Positions 16,878-26,297 of a stretch of DNA of 64,000 nucleotides are shown here, piece after piece; the stretch's first letter is position 1, and the number at the start of each line of letters is the position of its first letter. The stretch is from Bacillota bacterium (lineage in GTDB: Bacteria; Bacillota; Clostridia; Christensenellales; SZUA-584): the NCBI GenBank assembly GCA_023410475.1, contig JAEYPS010000025.1, forward strand, positions 211,632-275,631. Direction: 5' to 3'. A program made the translations under genes and the position numbers. A model generated the notes under the pieces. That model worked only from the letters and a program-made list of their open reading frames with translations, searched no databases and had not been told where the DNA came from.

Positions 16878-17864
16878 TTATTCCAGATCGAGCATGGCCA
16901 TAGTCGCCGGCATTTCGTGACCGGTGTTCACTTTGTCCGGCCCCGTAACAAGATCAAAGCACGATATTACTATTTTGTCCTGCCATATGCACGGTTCGCC
17001 GGGCTGGTCGAGCTCGCCGTTAAACCCGTCCGAATCCGGGCTTTGCGCGATGCGCGTTACTTTCCCGTCCGGAGTGACCTTCGCTATGGCGTTAGCTGAA
17101 AAGTCGGCGATATAAAGATTGCCGTTTTTGTCGAATATCATGCCGTCGGTCGTCTTAAGCTGAGTGGCATCCTTTGCCCATACCTTGTTATCCTTTACGC
17201 TTCCGTCTTCATTGAACGTTATTTTGTGCACCGCTCCGTCCCCGAAATTGCCGACATACAGGTTGCCCTGCGAATCGATTTCGATTCCGTCCGCGCCGTA
17301 TTGGTCGTCAGGATTGAGCGTTAAGAATGTGGTCAGGATATTGGGGTCGTCAAGCGTGTTGGTGACCTTGATGTCCTCGTCGTCGAGATGGAATCTGTAC
17401 ACGCAGCTTACGAGCAGCCCGGAAGGGTCTTTGACGCTTGTCATAAGGCTCTGCGTAACATACATGTAATCGCCGCGAATGCGTATACCGTTTGGATGCT
17501 CCATACCGTACGCTACCACCGTGGTCTTCACCACGATGCCATCCGCTATGCGCAGCCTCAGCATCCGTCCTTTTCCGAATACCTCGGGCTTGCCCGACCA
17601 GCCCTGATTGTCGCATATGTAGATGTCCCAGTCCGGTCCAAACGCGATTCCCATAGGCCGAGCGTACCCCGTTTCGGGATGCACGGGCACGTCGACCCAT
17701 TTTTGTATATTGCGCTGCTTGTCTATCCTCAGAAGGAAGCCCTTCATGCTGTCGTCCGCAAAATTCGGGCACGAGAGTATCAGGTTGCCCTCCTTATCTA
17801 TCGCCATACCGTCGGGCGTGCAGACATATTCGGGCAGCAGGCAGAACAGTTTTGATTGCTGCAT
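16878..17864 (-). CDS. SMP-30/gluconolactonase-family protein
   Basis: 328-residue beta-propeller of the SMP-30/gluconolactonase/LRE-like group. Repeated blade motifs are visible: DGMAIDKEGNLILSCPNF, MGIAFGPDWDIYICDN, DGIEIDSQGNLYVGNFG and DGMIFDKNGNLYIADFSANA. Such enzymes open sugar lactones to aldonic acids with one bound metal ion. No signal peptide is present. It is the last gene of the region D operon, 17 bases after the FGGY kinase, where a lactonase would follow a sugar dehydrogenase step (inference). Confidence 0.85.
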   Translation of the reverse strand: MQQSKLFCLLPEYVCTPDGMAIDKEGNLILSCPNFADDSMKGFLLRIDKQRNIQKWVDVPVHPETGYARPMGIAFGPDWDIYICDNQGWSGKPEVFGKGRMLRLRIADGIVVKTTVVAYGMEHPNGIRIRGDYMYVTQSLMTSVKDPSGLLVSCVYRFHLDDEDIKVTNTLDDPNILTTFLTLNPDDQYGADGIEIDSQGNLYVGNFGDGAVHKITFNEDGSVKDNKVWAKDATQLKTTDGMIFDKNGNLYIADFSANAIAKVTPDGKVTRIAQSPDSDGFNGELDQPGEPCIWQDKIVISCFDLVTGPDKVNTGHEMPATMAMLDLE

Positions 17865-17881
17865 AAATATTTCCCTCCTTG

Positions 17882-19402
17882 TTATTCGATGCCGGCGAGC
17901 TGTCCGTAGATGCTCTCCAGCGCATAGTATGTGTTGTTGAAGATGGGAATAATCTTTTTATATTCCTTAACATTCTGCGTGTTAGGCTCGATTACCTCTG
18001 TGACGCTGTTGAATTTTTCAGCTTCATGGAAGCCGGACAGCGCGCCTATACCCACACCGGCCGTCACGGCAGCCCCCATCGAGGTCGCTTCCTCGAGAGA
18101 CGCCATTTTTAATATGTTCATTCCAAATATATCGGCAAGCATCTGCCTTTGCACAAGACCTTTCGCCATGCCTCCGATCACTATCATCTCTTTAATATCT
18201 ATCTGCATTTTTAGTATGTCCAGTATGATATTGAGATTCATGAAAATACCCTCGACCACGCTCCTTAGCATGTCGCTTCGGCTGTGCTCCATCTTTAGCC
18301 CAACAAACGCGCCTCTGGCATTGGGGTTCCACCTCGGGCTCCTCTCTCCCAGAAGATACGGCAGGAACAAAAGGCCGTTGGAAGCGGGTTTTGATTTTTC
18401 TACTTCCTTGTCTATCAAAACGTACGGGCTCACACCCTCGCCCGCGGCAATGAGCTGCTCATATTTGCAGATCTCGTTCTTTACCCACGAGAACGCCGCT
18501 CCCGCCGTCTGCATCGTGCCGCAGGGAGCGATATATCCGGGCACGACATGCGCCCAGTTAAACGTTCGCATCTCCGGGTCGAATACAGGTTGTTTTGTTG
18601 TGGTGCATATCCACGACGACGAGCCGAGGCAGTTATACGTCCGGCCTTCGGACACCGAGCCGGCGCCCACCGACGCACACATGCCGTCTCCTCCGCCCAG
18701 CACGACCTTGGTGCCCACGGCAAGGCCGCATTCTTCGGCGACCTTCGATGTTATCTCCCCCGCTATATAGGTAGAGGGTTTGGCTTCGGGCAGCTTATCG
18801 GTATCTATGCCAATAGCGTCAAGTATCTTTGAGGACCACTCAAACTTGTTGATGTCGAAGGCGTTCGTGCCCGACGCGTCCGAATAATCGGTGACGAACT
18901 TGCCCGTCATCCTGTAGATGATATAGTCCTTTGCGTTGAGCATCTTGTAGGTGTTTTTATAGATATCCGGCTCGTTGTTTTTCACCCACATAAGCTTTTC
19001 GATGCTGTATGAGCTGCTAATCCTGTGCCCTACTGTTTTATAAAACTCGTCAGGCGAGAGCCTGCTCCTTATAAACTCCTCTTCTCTTGTCGCGCGCATA
19101 TCCGCCCAGATGATGGACGGGCGAAGCGGCACCCCGCTTTTATCGACACACAGACACCCCATCATCTGTCCCGAAAATGACACCGCAAGAACATCCTGCT
19201 TATTTATACCTGCGAGCAATTCCTTCGTGCTTTTGCATATGGCGTTCCACCAGTCGTCAGGGTTCTGCTCCACCCAGTTCGAGTTGAAATAATTCGTGTC
19301 GTATGTGCTGACGCTGCTGCTTATCAGTGTTCCGTCCAGATCGTACAATGTCGCTTTGTTACCGGACGTGCCGAGGTCGTGCGCCAATAAGTATTTTTGC
19401 AT
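17882..19402 (-). CDS. FGGY-family kinase, xylulokinase-like
   Basis: 506-residue kinase with an N-terminal ATP-phosphate loop LLAHDLGTSGNKATLYDLDG, substrate-side motif VSFSGQMMGCLCVDKSG, IIWADMRA, and TDYSDASGTNAFDI. C-terminal GGMAKGLVQRQMLADIFGM and SLEEATSMGAAVTAG are standard for the xylulokinase branch. It follows the glycerol-dehydrogenase-like gene after 45 bases. In this operon it would phosphorylate the ketose produced by polyol oxidation; the exact ketose (xylulose, ribulose, erythrulose) is not decidable by eye. Confidence 0.9.
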   Translation of the reverse strand: MQKYLLAHDLGTSGNKATLYDLDGTLISSSVSTYDTNYFNSNWVEQNPDDWWNAICKSTKELLAGINKQDVLAVSFSGQMMGCLCVDKSGVPLRPSIIWADMRATREEEFIRSRLSPDEFYKTVGHRISSSYSIEKLMWVKNNEPDIYKNTYKMLNAKDYIIYRMTGKFVTDYSDASGTNAFDINKFEWSSKILDAIGIDTDKLPEAKPSTYIAGEITSKVAEECGLAVGTKVVLGGGDGMCASVGAGSVSEGRTYNCLGSSSWICTTTKQPVFDPEMRTFNWAHVVPGYIAPCGTMQTAGAAFSWVKNEICKYEQLIAAGEGVSPYVLIDKEVEKSKPASNGLLFLPYLLGERSPRWNPNARGAFVGLKMEHSRSDMLRSVVEGIFMNLNIILDILKMQIDIKEMIVIGGMAKGLVQRQMLADIFGMNILKMASLEEATSMGAAVTAGVGIGALSGFHEAEKFNSVTEVIEPNTQNVKEYKKIIPIFNNTYYALESIYGQLAGIE

Positions 19403-19447
19403 ATCGTATACCTTAAGCCTTAATTATTTTGATCGTTTTACGTCTGG

Positions 19448-20560
19448 TTACAGGTTCTTGTAATAGTGTCCAAGCGCGTTCGCGCCCATCACCGCGCTGT
19501 AGACTTCCTCCGCCGTGATAAGAAACGGCTCTGCGTTCCAGAAAGAGTGCATAGAGGTTTCCGCGATGGTGCGTACATTGGCTTCCGTTGCCTCTATGCC
19601 CATATCTTCCAACGTGACCGGCAGACCGACGCCGAGATTGAATACTATAACCTCTTCGATCTCTTCCATAGGCTTGTCTTCGGCCACCAATTGGCATATC
19701 ACTCCGAACGCGCAGCGCTCGCCGTGCAGCGTCTTTGCTCCCTCGGGCAGCGCCGTTATGCCGTCTCCCACCGAATGAGCCCCGGCGCAGCCCGTGTTTT
19801 CAAACCCAAGGCCGCTGAGCAGCGTGTTTGCTTCGATGATATTCTCAACCGCCTCGGTGCAGATGCCCTGCTCTGCCGCGAGCTTAGCTTTCAGTCCGTC
19901 TTCAAGCAATATGTCGTAGCAAAGCTCGGCAATGGCCATCGCCACCTTGGGGCGCCTGTATCCTCCGGATATATAGTTCGGCGAATCGGATTCGTCGTTG
20001 GCCCGCGCTTCAAAGTAAGTAGAGAGCGCGTCGCCCATACCGGATACGAGATACCGTATCGGCGCTTTTGTGATGACGTCGCTGTCCATCAGCACGATGT
20101 TAGGGCTTCCTATATAATGGCGCGCGTGACTGTGCTCGCCGTTTTCCTTATAGATGACCGAAAGCGCGCTGCACGGCGCGTCCGTCGAGGCCGTTGTCGG
20201 CGCGATGATAACAGGCGTATGGAAATTGTCCGCAACAGCCTTGGCAGTATCGAGCGTTTTGCCGCCGCCTATGCCCACCACGACCTCCGGCCCGAATCCC
20301 CTGGCGATATCCGTCATTCTCTCTATCTCTTTTTCGGATGTCTCACCGCCGAACTTCGCCGTGAGAATATCGCTGCCGGTGCCCGCATAGAGCTCAGTGT
20401 ATTTCTTGGTGTATTCTTCAAAGAAAAAACCGTCGATTATAAGGTAGACCTTTTTTCCGTAAAGCTCGGTGTATCTGCAAAGATTGTCAAGCTCTCCCGG
20501 ACCTTGAAAATATCTGCCCGGCGATCCGAATCCTCTTGTATGCTTTTGTATATGCGGCAT
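19448..20560 (-). CDS. Glycerol dehydrogenase-like iron/zinc polyol dehydrogenase
   Basis: 370-residue member of the GldA branch of family III metal-dependent alcohol dehydrogenases. The NAD loop is VVGIGGGKTLDTAKAVAD, followed by APTTASTDAPCSALSVIY. The metal ligands expected from GldA are present as Asp in SGMGDALSTYFEA, His in CAGAHSVGDGI, and His in TLHGERCAFG. I choose the ATG at 20560 because GGGAGG lies about nine bases upstream; a reading from 20590 adds ten unsupported residues. Its operon context suggests oxidation of glycerol or a C4-C5 polyol to a ketose. Confidence 0.9.
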   Translation of the reverse strand: MPHIQKHTRGFGSPGRYFQGPGELDNLCRYTELYGKKVYLIIDGFFFEEYTKKYTELYAGTGSDILTAKFGGETSEKEIERMTDIARGFGPEVVVGIGGGKTLDTAKAVADNFHTPVIIAPTTASTDAPCSALSVIYKENGEHSHARHYIGSPNIVLMDSDVITKAPIRYLVSGMGDALSTYFEARANDESDSPNYISGGYRRPKVAMAIAELCYDILLEDGLKAKLAAEQGICTEAVENIIEANTLLSGLGFENTGCAGAHSVGDGITALPEGAKTLHGERCAFGVICQLVAEDKPMEEIEEVIVFNLGVGLPVTLEDMGIEATEANVRTIAETSMHSFWNAEPFLITAEEVYSAVMGANALGHYYKNL

Positions 20561-20626
20561 AATAATTCCTCCCGATAATATGGCGTGCACTGCGAAGCGG
20601 GTGCCCCGCAGTGCACCGTTCTTTGA

Positions 20627-21673
20627 TTAATACTTTATGACTATCTTCTTGCAGGGTTGTTTCTTCTCGATTATGTCAAACGCGCTGAGTATGTCTTTGA
20701 ATTCGATTACGTGCGATATGAAGTCGCGTGGGTTTATGAGCCCAAGGCTTATCCAGTTCATTATCTCATTATGTGCCGCCGCTTCCTCTACCTTGTCGGG
20801 AAACTGCTGGAAATTAAGCTTCCAATTATACGGCGCTTTGCTCCAGTCAAGCTCCACCGAAAGATTGGGCGATATGCCGTAAACGCATATGGTGCCGCCG
20901 TCTTTGATGAGCTTCATACCTTCATTGATAAGCGCGTTGATACCCACAGCGTCCAAAGAGAAGTCCACGCCGTCTTTGCATAGCTCACGTACCATTTGGG
21001 CGGGGTCAGCGTTCATGCTGTTAAACGCGTAATCTGCGCCCGCTTTTTTTGCTTCCTCAAGCTTTTCGTCAACGATATCGAACAGTATTATGGGCGCCAT
21101 GCCGAGTATCTTTGCGAACTTGACGAACGAAAGTCCGACAGGCCCCGCGCCGAATATCGCTACGCTCTTGCCCGGGCCGAAGCCGAATTTTTTGGCGGCC
21201 GCCAGAACCTCTCTGAATGTGATTATCATCGTGGCGTCTACAGGGTCGATGTCTCTTGGCAGCTTGCTCTGGGTATAGTAAAACTCTCCGAAGCCGTCGC
21301 TGCCCGGACCGCGGCCGTTGTTGGCCATCGCCTTCCAGTCGCCGCAAATGGCATATTCGGAATAAGCGCCCCAGTATGAGGAGTAGCCCACGGGCGGGTT
21401 TTCAATGAACGGAAGCATTATCTTATCGCCTACCTCAAAACCGGTGACATTTTTGCCTACCTTGACTACCTCGCCTATCCCCTCATGGCCGAGCAGACAG
21501 GGATACTCTGACGTGTCAATGTTCTTGAACTTTCCGTGGAGTATCTTTGTATCCGTGCCGTTGCATACGCCGCATGCCAGCGTTTTCACAAGAACCTTGT
21601 TGTCTTCGCACTCGGGCATGGGAACTTCAACGACCTCTAGCTTTAAATCCTTTGTGACCGCTAAACTCTTCAT
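20627..21673 (-). CDS. Zinc-dependent medium-chain alcohol/polyol dehydrogenase
   Basis: 348-residue MDR-superfamily dehydrogenase. The catalytic zinc region is ACGVCNGTD with LLGHEGIGEVVKVG, and the NAD(P) fold is AIFGAGPVGLSFVKFA. The four-cysteine structural-zinc loop of classical alcohol dehydrogenases is absent, as in sorbitol-dehydrogenase-type enzymes. The ATG at 21673 has AAGGAGA upstream; the longer frame to 21787 reads into the aldo/keto reductase gene. It sits between that reductase gene and the GldA-like gene, consistent with oxidation of a sugar or polyol. Confidence 0.92.
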   Translation of the reverse strand: MKSLAVTKDLKLEVVEVPMPECEDNKVLVKTLACGVCNGTDTKILHGKFKNIDTSEYPCLLGHEGIGEVVKVGKNVTGFEVGDKIMLPFIENPPVGYSSYWGAYSEYAICGDWKAMANNGRGPGSDGFGEFYYTQSKLPRDIDPVDATMIITFREVLAAAKKFGFGPGKSVAIFGAGPVGLSFVKFAKILGMAPIILFDIVDEKLEEAKKAGADYAFNSMNADPAQMVRELCKDGVDFSLDAVGINALINEGMKLIKDGGTICVYGISPNLSVELDWSKAPYNWKLNFQQFPDKVEEAAAHNEIMNWISLGLINPRDFISHVIEFKDILSAFDIIEKKQPCKKIVIKY

Positions 21674-21686
21674 GTTCGCTTCTCCT

Positions 21687-22502
21687 TTAAAAAAATGTGT
21701 CGGGGTCAGCGTGAAGACGCTGGCCTTTGTTGATTTTGCGGATGCTCTCCATCTGCTCGTCCGTAAGCTCAAAATCAAATATCTCAAAGTTTTCTTTCTG
21801 CCTTTGCGCGTTCACCGATTTGGGCAATACGCGTATTCCGTTTTGAATGAGGAAGCGGAGCGCGACCTGTGCGGGCGTCTTGCCGTGCGCGTCAGCGATG
21901 TCCTCCAGCGCCTTCTCTTTCAGCATGTTGCTGCCGTACCCAAGCGGCGCCCAGGCTTCAACGAGTATCGAATGCTCCCTGCAAAACTCTATAGTCTTAT
22001 AATCCATGTAATAGCAATGCGCTTCTATCTGGTTGACCATCGGAGGCACGCTGCAGTTTTCAAGGAGCACCTCAAGATGATGCGTCATGAAATTGCTGAC
22101 ACCTATCGCTCTTATCTTTTTGCCGGCGTAAAGCTCCTCAAACGCTTTCCATGTGTCTAAAAACTTATCCTTGCCCGGCCAGTGCACCAGATAAAGATCG
22201 ATGTAATCCGTCTCGAGCTGCGAAAGTGTAACGTCAAACGCTTTTTTTGTGCTCTCAAAGCCCTGAAACGCGTTCCACAGCTTGTCGGTGATAAACAGCT
22301 CTTTTCTGTCCCTGTCCGCGATCGCCTTGGCGATATCTTTGCCATTCTCGTATATCCACGCGGTGTCAAAGCTCGTATAGCCTATATCAAGAGCTGACTT
22401 TACCGCCTGCCGCAGCGTATCGGCTGACGAGCGGAACGTGCCGAGACCTATCATGGGGATCTCTACGCCGCCCGGCAGCAGAGCGGATTGAACTTTACTC
22501 AT
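21687..22502 (-). CDS. Aldo/keto reductase
   Basis: 271-residue NADPH-dependent barrel enzyme of the AKR5-like group. The catalytic tetrad is visible: Asp and Tyr in SFDTAWIYENG, Lys in ITDKLWN and His in LYLVHWPG. IRAIGVSNF and the NADPH site LPKSVNAQRQKENF are family signatures. Thirteen bases separate it from the zinc dehydrogenase. It probably interconverts an aldose or ketose and its alcohol within the region D pathway. Confidence 0.94.
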   Translation of the reverse strand: MSKVQSALLPGGVEIPMIGLGTFRSSADTLRQAVKSALDIGYTSFDTAWIYENGKDIAKAIADRDRKELFITDKLWNAFQGFESTKKAFDVTLSQLETDYIDLYLVHWPGKDKFLDTWKAFEELYAGKKIRAIGVSNFMTHHLEVLLENCSVPPMVNQIEAHCYYMDYKTIEFCREHSILVEAWAPLGYGSNMLKEKALEDIADAHGKTPAQVALRFLIQNGIRVLPKSVNAQRQKENFEIFDFELTDEQMESIRKINKGQRLHADPDTFF

Positions 22503-22518
22503 TTTATGTCTCCTCCGT

Positions 22519-23514
22519 TTACTTTACTATCCTGTTGCGTATCGTTCTGTCGACCGACAGAGAGACCGCGCCTATGACCACAAATCCAAACACTATGTCC
22601 TGCCAGAATACGTCCACGCCCGCGAATATCATACCGTTCTTTATTACTGAAACCATGAACACTCCGAGCACAGTGCCCAGCACCGAGCCCTTTCCTCCCG
22701 TAAGTGCCGTGCCTCCTAGAGCCACCGACGCGATGACAAGCAGCGTAAACGTATTGCCCACTGTGGGCGCAGAGCTGATAAGCTTTGCCACCAGGAATAT
22801 TGAGCCGAGTGCCGCGCAGACTCCGCCCAGCACAAAGGCGATTATTTTTGTACGGTTTATCTTGATGCCTGCCATGCGCGCCGCGCGCTCGTTGCCGCCT
22901 ATGGCATAGAGCGCTTTTCCGAAGTTGGTCTTTGACTGCAGCACATAGAATACAGCGACGATGACCAGCGCCAGTATAAGCGGAAGGCCTACGACCCCAA
23001 AGCTTATCTTAGACCAGTCTACCGCGGGCCTTAACAGTTTGGGTATCGACACAGGCGCGCTGCTTATCAGCAAAGCTACCGAGCGCCACACCGACATAAA
23101 CCCGAGCGACGCGATGAAGGAAGGAAGTTTAAGATATACATGGAAGCACCCGAGCATGAACCCTGCCAGCGCTCCGAAGGCGAGCGAGATACCGAACGCC
23201 ATCACCGTTGAGCCGAAAATGCTTTCATTTTCCGCAAAAAACGATATCATCAGATGAACCGTCAGTACGTTGACGACCGAGCACACAGCTCCGACAGACA
23301 GGTCCACTGACCCGAGGAGCAGTATAAACGTGGCTCCGCACGCCATTATCATCAGCGGCGCCGTGTCGCTCAGCAGCGAGCTTAAATTAGCTCCGCTTAA
23401 AAAGCCCGGTTCAATGAGCCAAAACACGAGAACCAGCAGCACTATGGCCGAAAAACTGAAATATTTCATCAGCCGGCTTGTTTTGTTTTTCGCTGTAATT
23501 ATCTTCTTGTTCAT
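22519..23514 (-). CDS. Ribose-type (CUT2) ABC permease
   Basis: 331-residue RbsC-family permease with about eight to ten membrane segments. Typical motifs are ILLGSVDLSVGAVCSVV, ERAARMAGIKINRTKI and ALGGTALTGGKGSVLGTVLG. I prefer the ATG at 23514, spaced from AAAGGTGA; a GTG four codons earlier is also in frame but lacks spacing from a ribosome site. It pairs with the second permease at 25076, giving a heterodimeric pore around the RbsA-like ATPase. Confidence 0.93.
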   Translation of the reverse strand: MNKKIITAKNKTSRLMKYFSFSAIVLLVLVFWLIEPGFLSGANLSSLLSDTAPLMIMACGATFILLLGSVDLSVGAVCSVVNVLTVHLMISFFAENESIFGSTVMAFGISLAFGALAGFMLGCFHVYLKLPSFIASLGFMSVWRSVALLISSAPVSIPKLLRPAVDWSKISFGVVGLPLILALVIVAVFYVLQSKTNFGKALYAIGGNERAARMAGIKINRTKIIAFVLGGVCAALGSIFLVAKLISSAPTVGNTFTLLVIASVALGGTALTGGKGSVLGTVLGVFMVSVIKNGMIFAGVDVFWQDIVFGFVVIGAVSLSVDRTIRNRIVK

Positions 23515-23530
23515 ATTTTCGCTCACCTTT

Positions 23531-25057
23531 CTACATCATTAGCGTGACAACGTCGACCTGGCTGAGCTTGTTTGAGGCAGGAGATTCGAGTTCGCCTGTT
23601 ACCATACCGTCTCTCATAACAATAACCCTGTTCGACATGCCGATGCATTCGTCGAGCGTATCGCCCAGCAGTATAACGGATTTGCCATGCCTGACAATTT
23701 CACGGATCAGCGAGTATATCTCTTCCTTTGCGCCCACGTCAACTCCGCGCGTCGGGTGGTTGAGTATCAGCACGTCGCACTCGCTTGCCAAAGCACGGGC
23801 GAACACTACCTTTTGCTGATTGCCGCCCGAGAGCTGCATCGTCAGCTCATCGTTGCCTTTTGTTTTGATGTTGAGTTTGTCTATCCATTTATCTGTTTGC
23901 GCTATTGTCTTTTTGTTGGAAATAAACGGGCCCGCGCAAGGCTTTTTGAGCTGCGACATACATATATTCTCGCCTACCGAGAGCGTCGAGACTATACCCT
24001 CCACAAGCCTTTCCTTCGGTACCATGAGCACCCTTTTTTTAAGCGCTTCCGCCGGGCTTTTAAAGCTGACGCGCTTGCCTTTGAGGTAATATTCTCCGCT
24101 TGTGGCCATATCGTCGCCGCAAAGCACAGAGCAGATGTCCTCCTTGCCCGAGCCTACGACGCCCGCGATGCCGAGTATCTCACCTTTGTGCAGCTTGAAG
24201 CTAACATGCTTGAACACTCCTGCGAGGCCAAGGTCTTTGCATTCTATAACGACTTCCTCTTCAGGCTCGCGCTGTTCGTTTATCTTGTAATACTCTGTTG
24301 TTGTCGAGCGGCCCACCATCATCTCATAAAGCATTCTCTCGTTGGCGTCCCGGGTCGCCACTTCGCCCGCGTTCATGCCGTCCTTATAGACGAATATCCT
24401 GTCGGTTATCTCCAATACCTCGTCAAGCCGGTGGGACACGAATATGACAGAGTGGCCCATGGCCGTCAGCTTTTTGATTTCTTTGAACAGAGCCTTTACT
24501 TCATCCTCGTTGAGCAGCGAGGTAGGCTCGTCGAGCAGTATCAGGCAATGCTCTTTGCCGGCCCTTAGCGACACGTTGACGACCTTTGCGATCTCGATCA
24601 TCTGCCTCGTGGCAAAGTTGAATTCAATCACCTTTTTGCGAGGCGCGATGCCGGACGCGCCTACGTTATCGAGCGCCTGCTGCGCAGCCGCGTACATCTT
24701 CTTCCAGTTCACGGCGATGCCTGAGCGAAAATCCTTCTCGTATCCAAAGAATATGTTTTGCCCCACAGACAGGTTGGTGATAAGCGACTGCTCCTGAAAA
24801 ACCATACCGATGCCAAGAGCGTTGGCGTCCATAGGAGTTTTGGGCGCGTAGATCTGCCCGTCCATCACCATTTCACCGCCGGACTGCGGATGAACGCCTA
24901 TTATGATTTTGAGAAGCGTCGATTTGCCCGCCCCGTTTTCGCCTATCAGGCCGACTACCTCTCCCTTCCTGATATCAAAGTCCACACCCTTCAAAGCCTG
25001 TGTGCCATGAAAGGATTTCGTAATGTTTTTAGCGTAAAACAGCACATTGTTATCCAT
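23531..25057 (-). CDS. RbsA-like double ABC ATPase with degenerate second site
   Basis: 508-residue fusion of two ATPase domains for a CUT2 importer. Domain 1 is canonical: GENGAGKSTLLKI, then ILLDEPTSLL. Domain 2 has Walker A-like GVVGSGKEDIC and signature LSGGNQQKVVFARAL. Its Walker B region, however, reads LILNHPTRGVD with Asn433-His434 where family members have Asp-Glu. That change should cripple hydrolysis at the site built from it. GGAG lies upstream of the ATG. The gene is flanked by the two permease genes in the same operon. Confidence 0.93.
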   Translation of the reverse strand: MDNNVLFYAKNITKSFHGTQALKGVDFDIRKGEVVGLIGENGAGKSTLLKIIIGVHPQSGGEMVMDGQIYAPKTPMDANALGIGMVFQEQSLITNLSVGQNIFFGYEKDFRSGIAVNWKKMYAAAQQALDNVGASGIAPRKKVIEFNFATRQMIEIAKVVNVSLRAGKEHCLILLDEPTSLLNEDEVKALFKEIKKLTAMGHSVIFVSHRLDEVLEITDRIFVYKDGMNAGEVATRDANERMLYEMMVGRSTTTEYYKINEQREPEEEVVIECKDLGLAGVFKHVSFKLHKGEILGIAGVVGSGKEDICSVLCGDDMATSGEYYLKGKRVSFKSPAEALKKRVLMVPKERLVEGIVSTLSVGENICMSQLKKPCAGPFISNKKTIAQTDKWIDKLNIKTKGNDELTMQLSGGNQQKVVFARALASECDVLILNHPTRGVDVGAKEEIYSLIREIVRHGKSVILLGDTLDECIGMSNRVIVMRDGMVTGELESPASNKLSQVDVVTLMM

Positions 25058-25075
25058 GTCGTTTCTCCTTTCAGG

Positions 25076-26095
25076 CTACTTGCTGATTACCTTACGTCCG
25101 CGCACTACCGTCAATGAAACCGCCGCAAGAATGATAAGGCCTTCTATAGCGCTGTTGACATACGGGTTTACCTGCAATATGGCAAGGCCGTTATTGAGCA
25201 CAACCATTATGAGCACGCCAACAATGGTTTTTTGCACGCCGCCTTTGCCGCCCGCGAGCGCCGTTCCGCCCGCGACGACCGCCGCCTGCGCAGGGAACAT
25301 CAATCCTTCGCCAATCTGCGACTGCCCCTGCCCGAGCCTTATGGCTCCCAGCACGCCGGCTATTCCGAACAGCAGCCCTGCCAACACAAACACCTTAATC
25401 TTTACCCTGTCTACGTTTACGCCCACGCTTCTCGGTATGTTCTCATCTGTGCCTACCGCGAAGATGTGCCTTCCGAACGGAGTGTATTCCTGAATGAAGT
25501 ACGCAACCGCCACCATAACAAGGGCCACCCATGTAATGAACGGTATCTCCAAAAACGCCGCCTTGGGCAAAGCTATCATCACTTCATCGGCAAGGCTGGC
25601 CGGGATGCCTCCGTAAGAGAGTATCGCGAAACCTTTACAGATATACATGAATCCGAACGAGACCATAAACGATGGGATTTTCAGCTTGACATGTATCACG
25701 CCTATAAGAAAACCGACAAGCACGCTTGCCGCGATTGCTATCAGCACGCCGAAGATGCCAAGGTTGCTCTCGTTTTTTGTGTTGAGTACCAATATGGACA
25801 AAAACGAACCCGCCATTCCGACAGTCCCGTCGATCGACAGGTCAATGCTTCCGAGTATTATTACAAACGTCAGACCGCTCGCTATCAGCAGCGGTATAGC
25901 AAGCTGGTTAAGTATCGCCACCAGATTGTTGAACGAGGCGAACTCGCTCCCCGTAGCGAGTGTGAAGGCCAGTATGATGACCAGCAGCACCGATATAGGA
26001 GCGTATCTTATTATCTGCTCACGACGATGCTCTGCTTTTATCTTTACAGCAAATTCATCCGTAATGGACAGTCCGCTTTCTTTTTGCATGTTCAT
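25076..26095 (-). CDS. Ribose-type (CUT2) ABC permease
   Basis: 339-residue RbsC-family permease. It carries VIILGSIDLSIDGTVGMAG, NIPRSVGVNVDRVKIKVF and VAGGTALAGGKGGVQKTIVG. The start at ATG 26095 is supported by GGAGCTAAGAAA; a TTG six codons earlier opens the same frame. It is a paralogue of the permease at 22519, with which it probably forms the membrane channel. It follows the binding-protein gene after about 200 bases containing a strong hairpin. Confidence 0.93.
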   Translation of the reverse strand: MNMQKESGLSITDEFAVKIKAEHRREQIIRYAPISVLLVIILAFTLATGSEFASFNNLVAILNQLAIPLLIASGLTFVIILGSIDLSIDGTVGMAGSFLSILVLNTKNESNLGIFGVLIAIAASVLVGFLIGVIHVKLKIPSFMVSFGFMYICKGFAILSYGGIPASLADEVMIALPKAAFLEIPFITWVALVMVAVAYFIQEYTPFGRHIFAVGTDENIPRSVGVNVDRVKIKVFVLAGLLFGIAGVLGAIRLGQGQSQIGEGLMFPAQAAVVAGGTALAGGKGGVQKTIVGVLIMVVLNNGLAILQVNPYVNSAIEGLIILAAVSLTVVRGRKVISK

Positions 26096-26234
26096 TTTCT
26101 TAGCTCCGATCAAAAATGAAATTTTTTAACTTGAGACCTTTAGTTTACCTTTACGCCTTGGGGTGAGAAGCCCGTCGGCCGACTTAATTGATATGAGTTT
26201 CTTGCGCAGAATCCTTATGCCTGACGTTGCCGTG

Positions 26235-26259
26235 CAGCAAGGGGGTCTGCCCCTTGCTG
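26235..26259 (-). promoter_or_regulatory. Hairpin 3' of the ribose-type binding-protein gene (operon D)
   Basis: CAGCAAGGGG (26235-26244) pairs perfectly with CCCCTTGCTG (26250-26259) around five bases, 39 bases after the binding-protein stop. It lacks a T tract, so it probably stabilises the upstream message or slows polymerase. No gene is evident in 26096-26297. Confidence 0.6.
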
Positions 26260-26297
26260 CTTTCGCCAACGTTCTCAAAAGCCCTAAAGGTCTGTCA

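Noticed and set aside
19466..20578. 370-codon open frame on the plus strand opposite the GldA-like gene
   Set aside because: It is a mirror of a well-conserved dehydrogenase, has an Arg/His-rich composition and no family motif, and lacks a credible ribosome site.
23687..24568. 293-codon plus-strand frame opposite the RbsA-like ATPase
   Set aside because: Antisense shadow of a conserved ATPase with biased composition and no recognisable domain.
25232..26119. 295-codon plus-strand frame opposite the ribose-type permease
   Set aside because: Rich in Arg, His and Tyr as expected for the reverse complement of a membrane protein; no motif.
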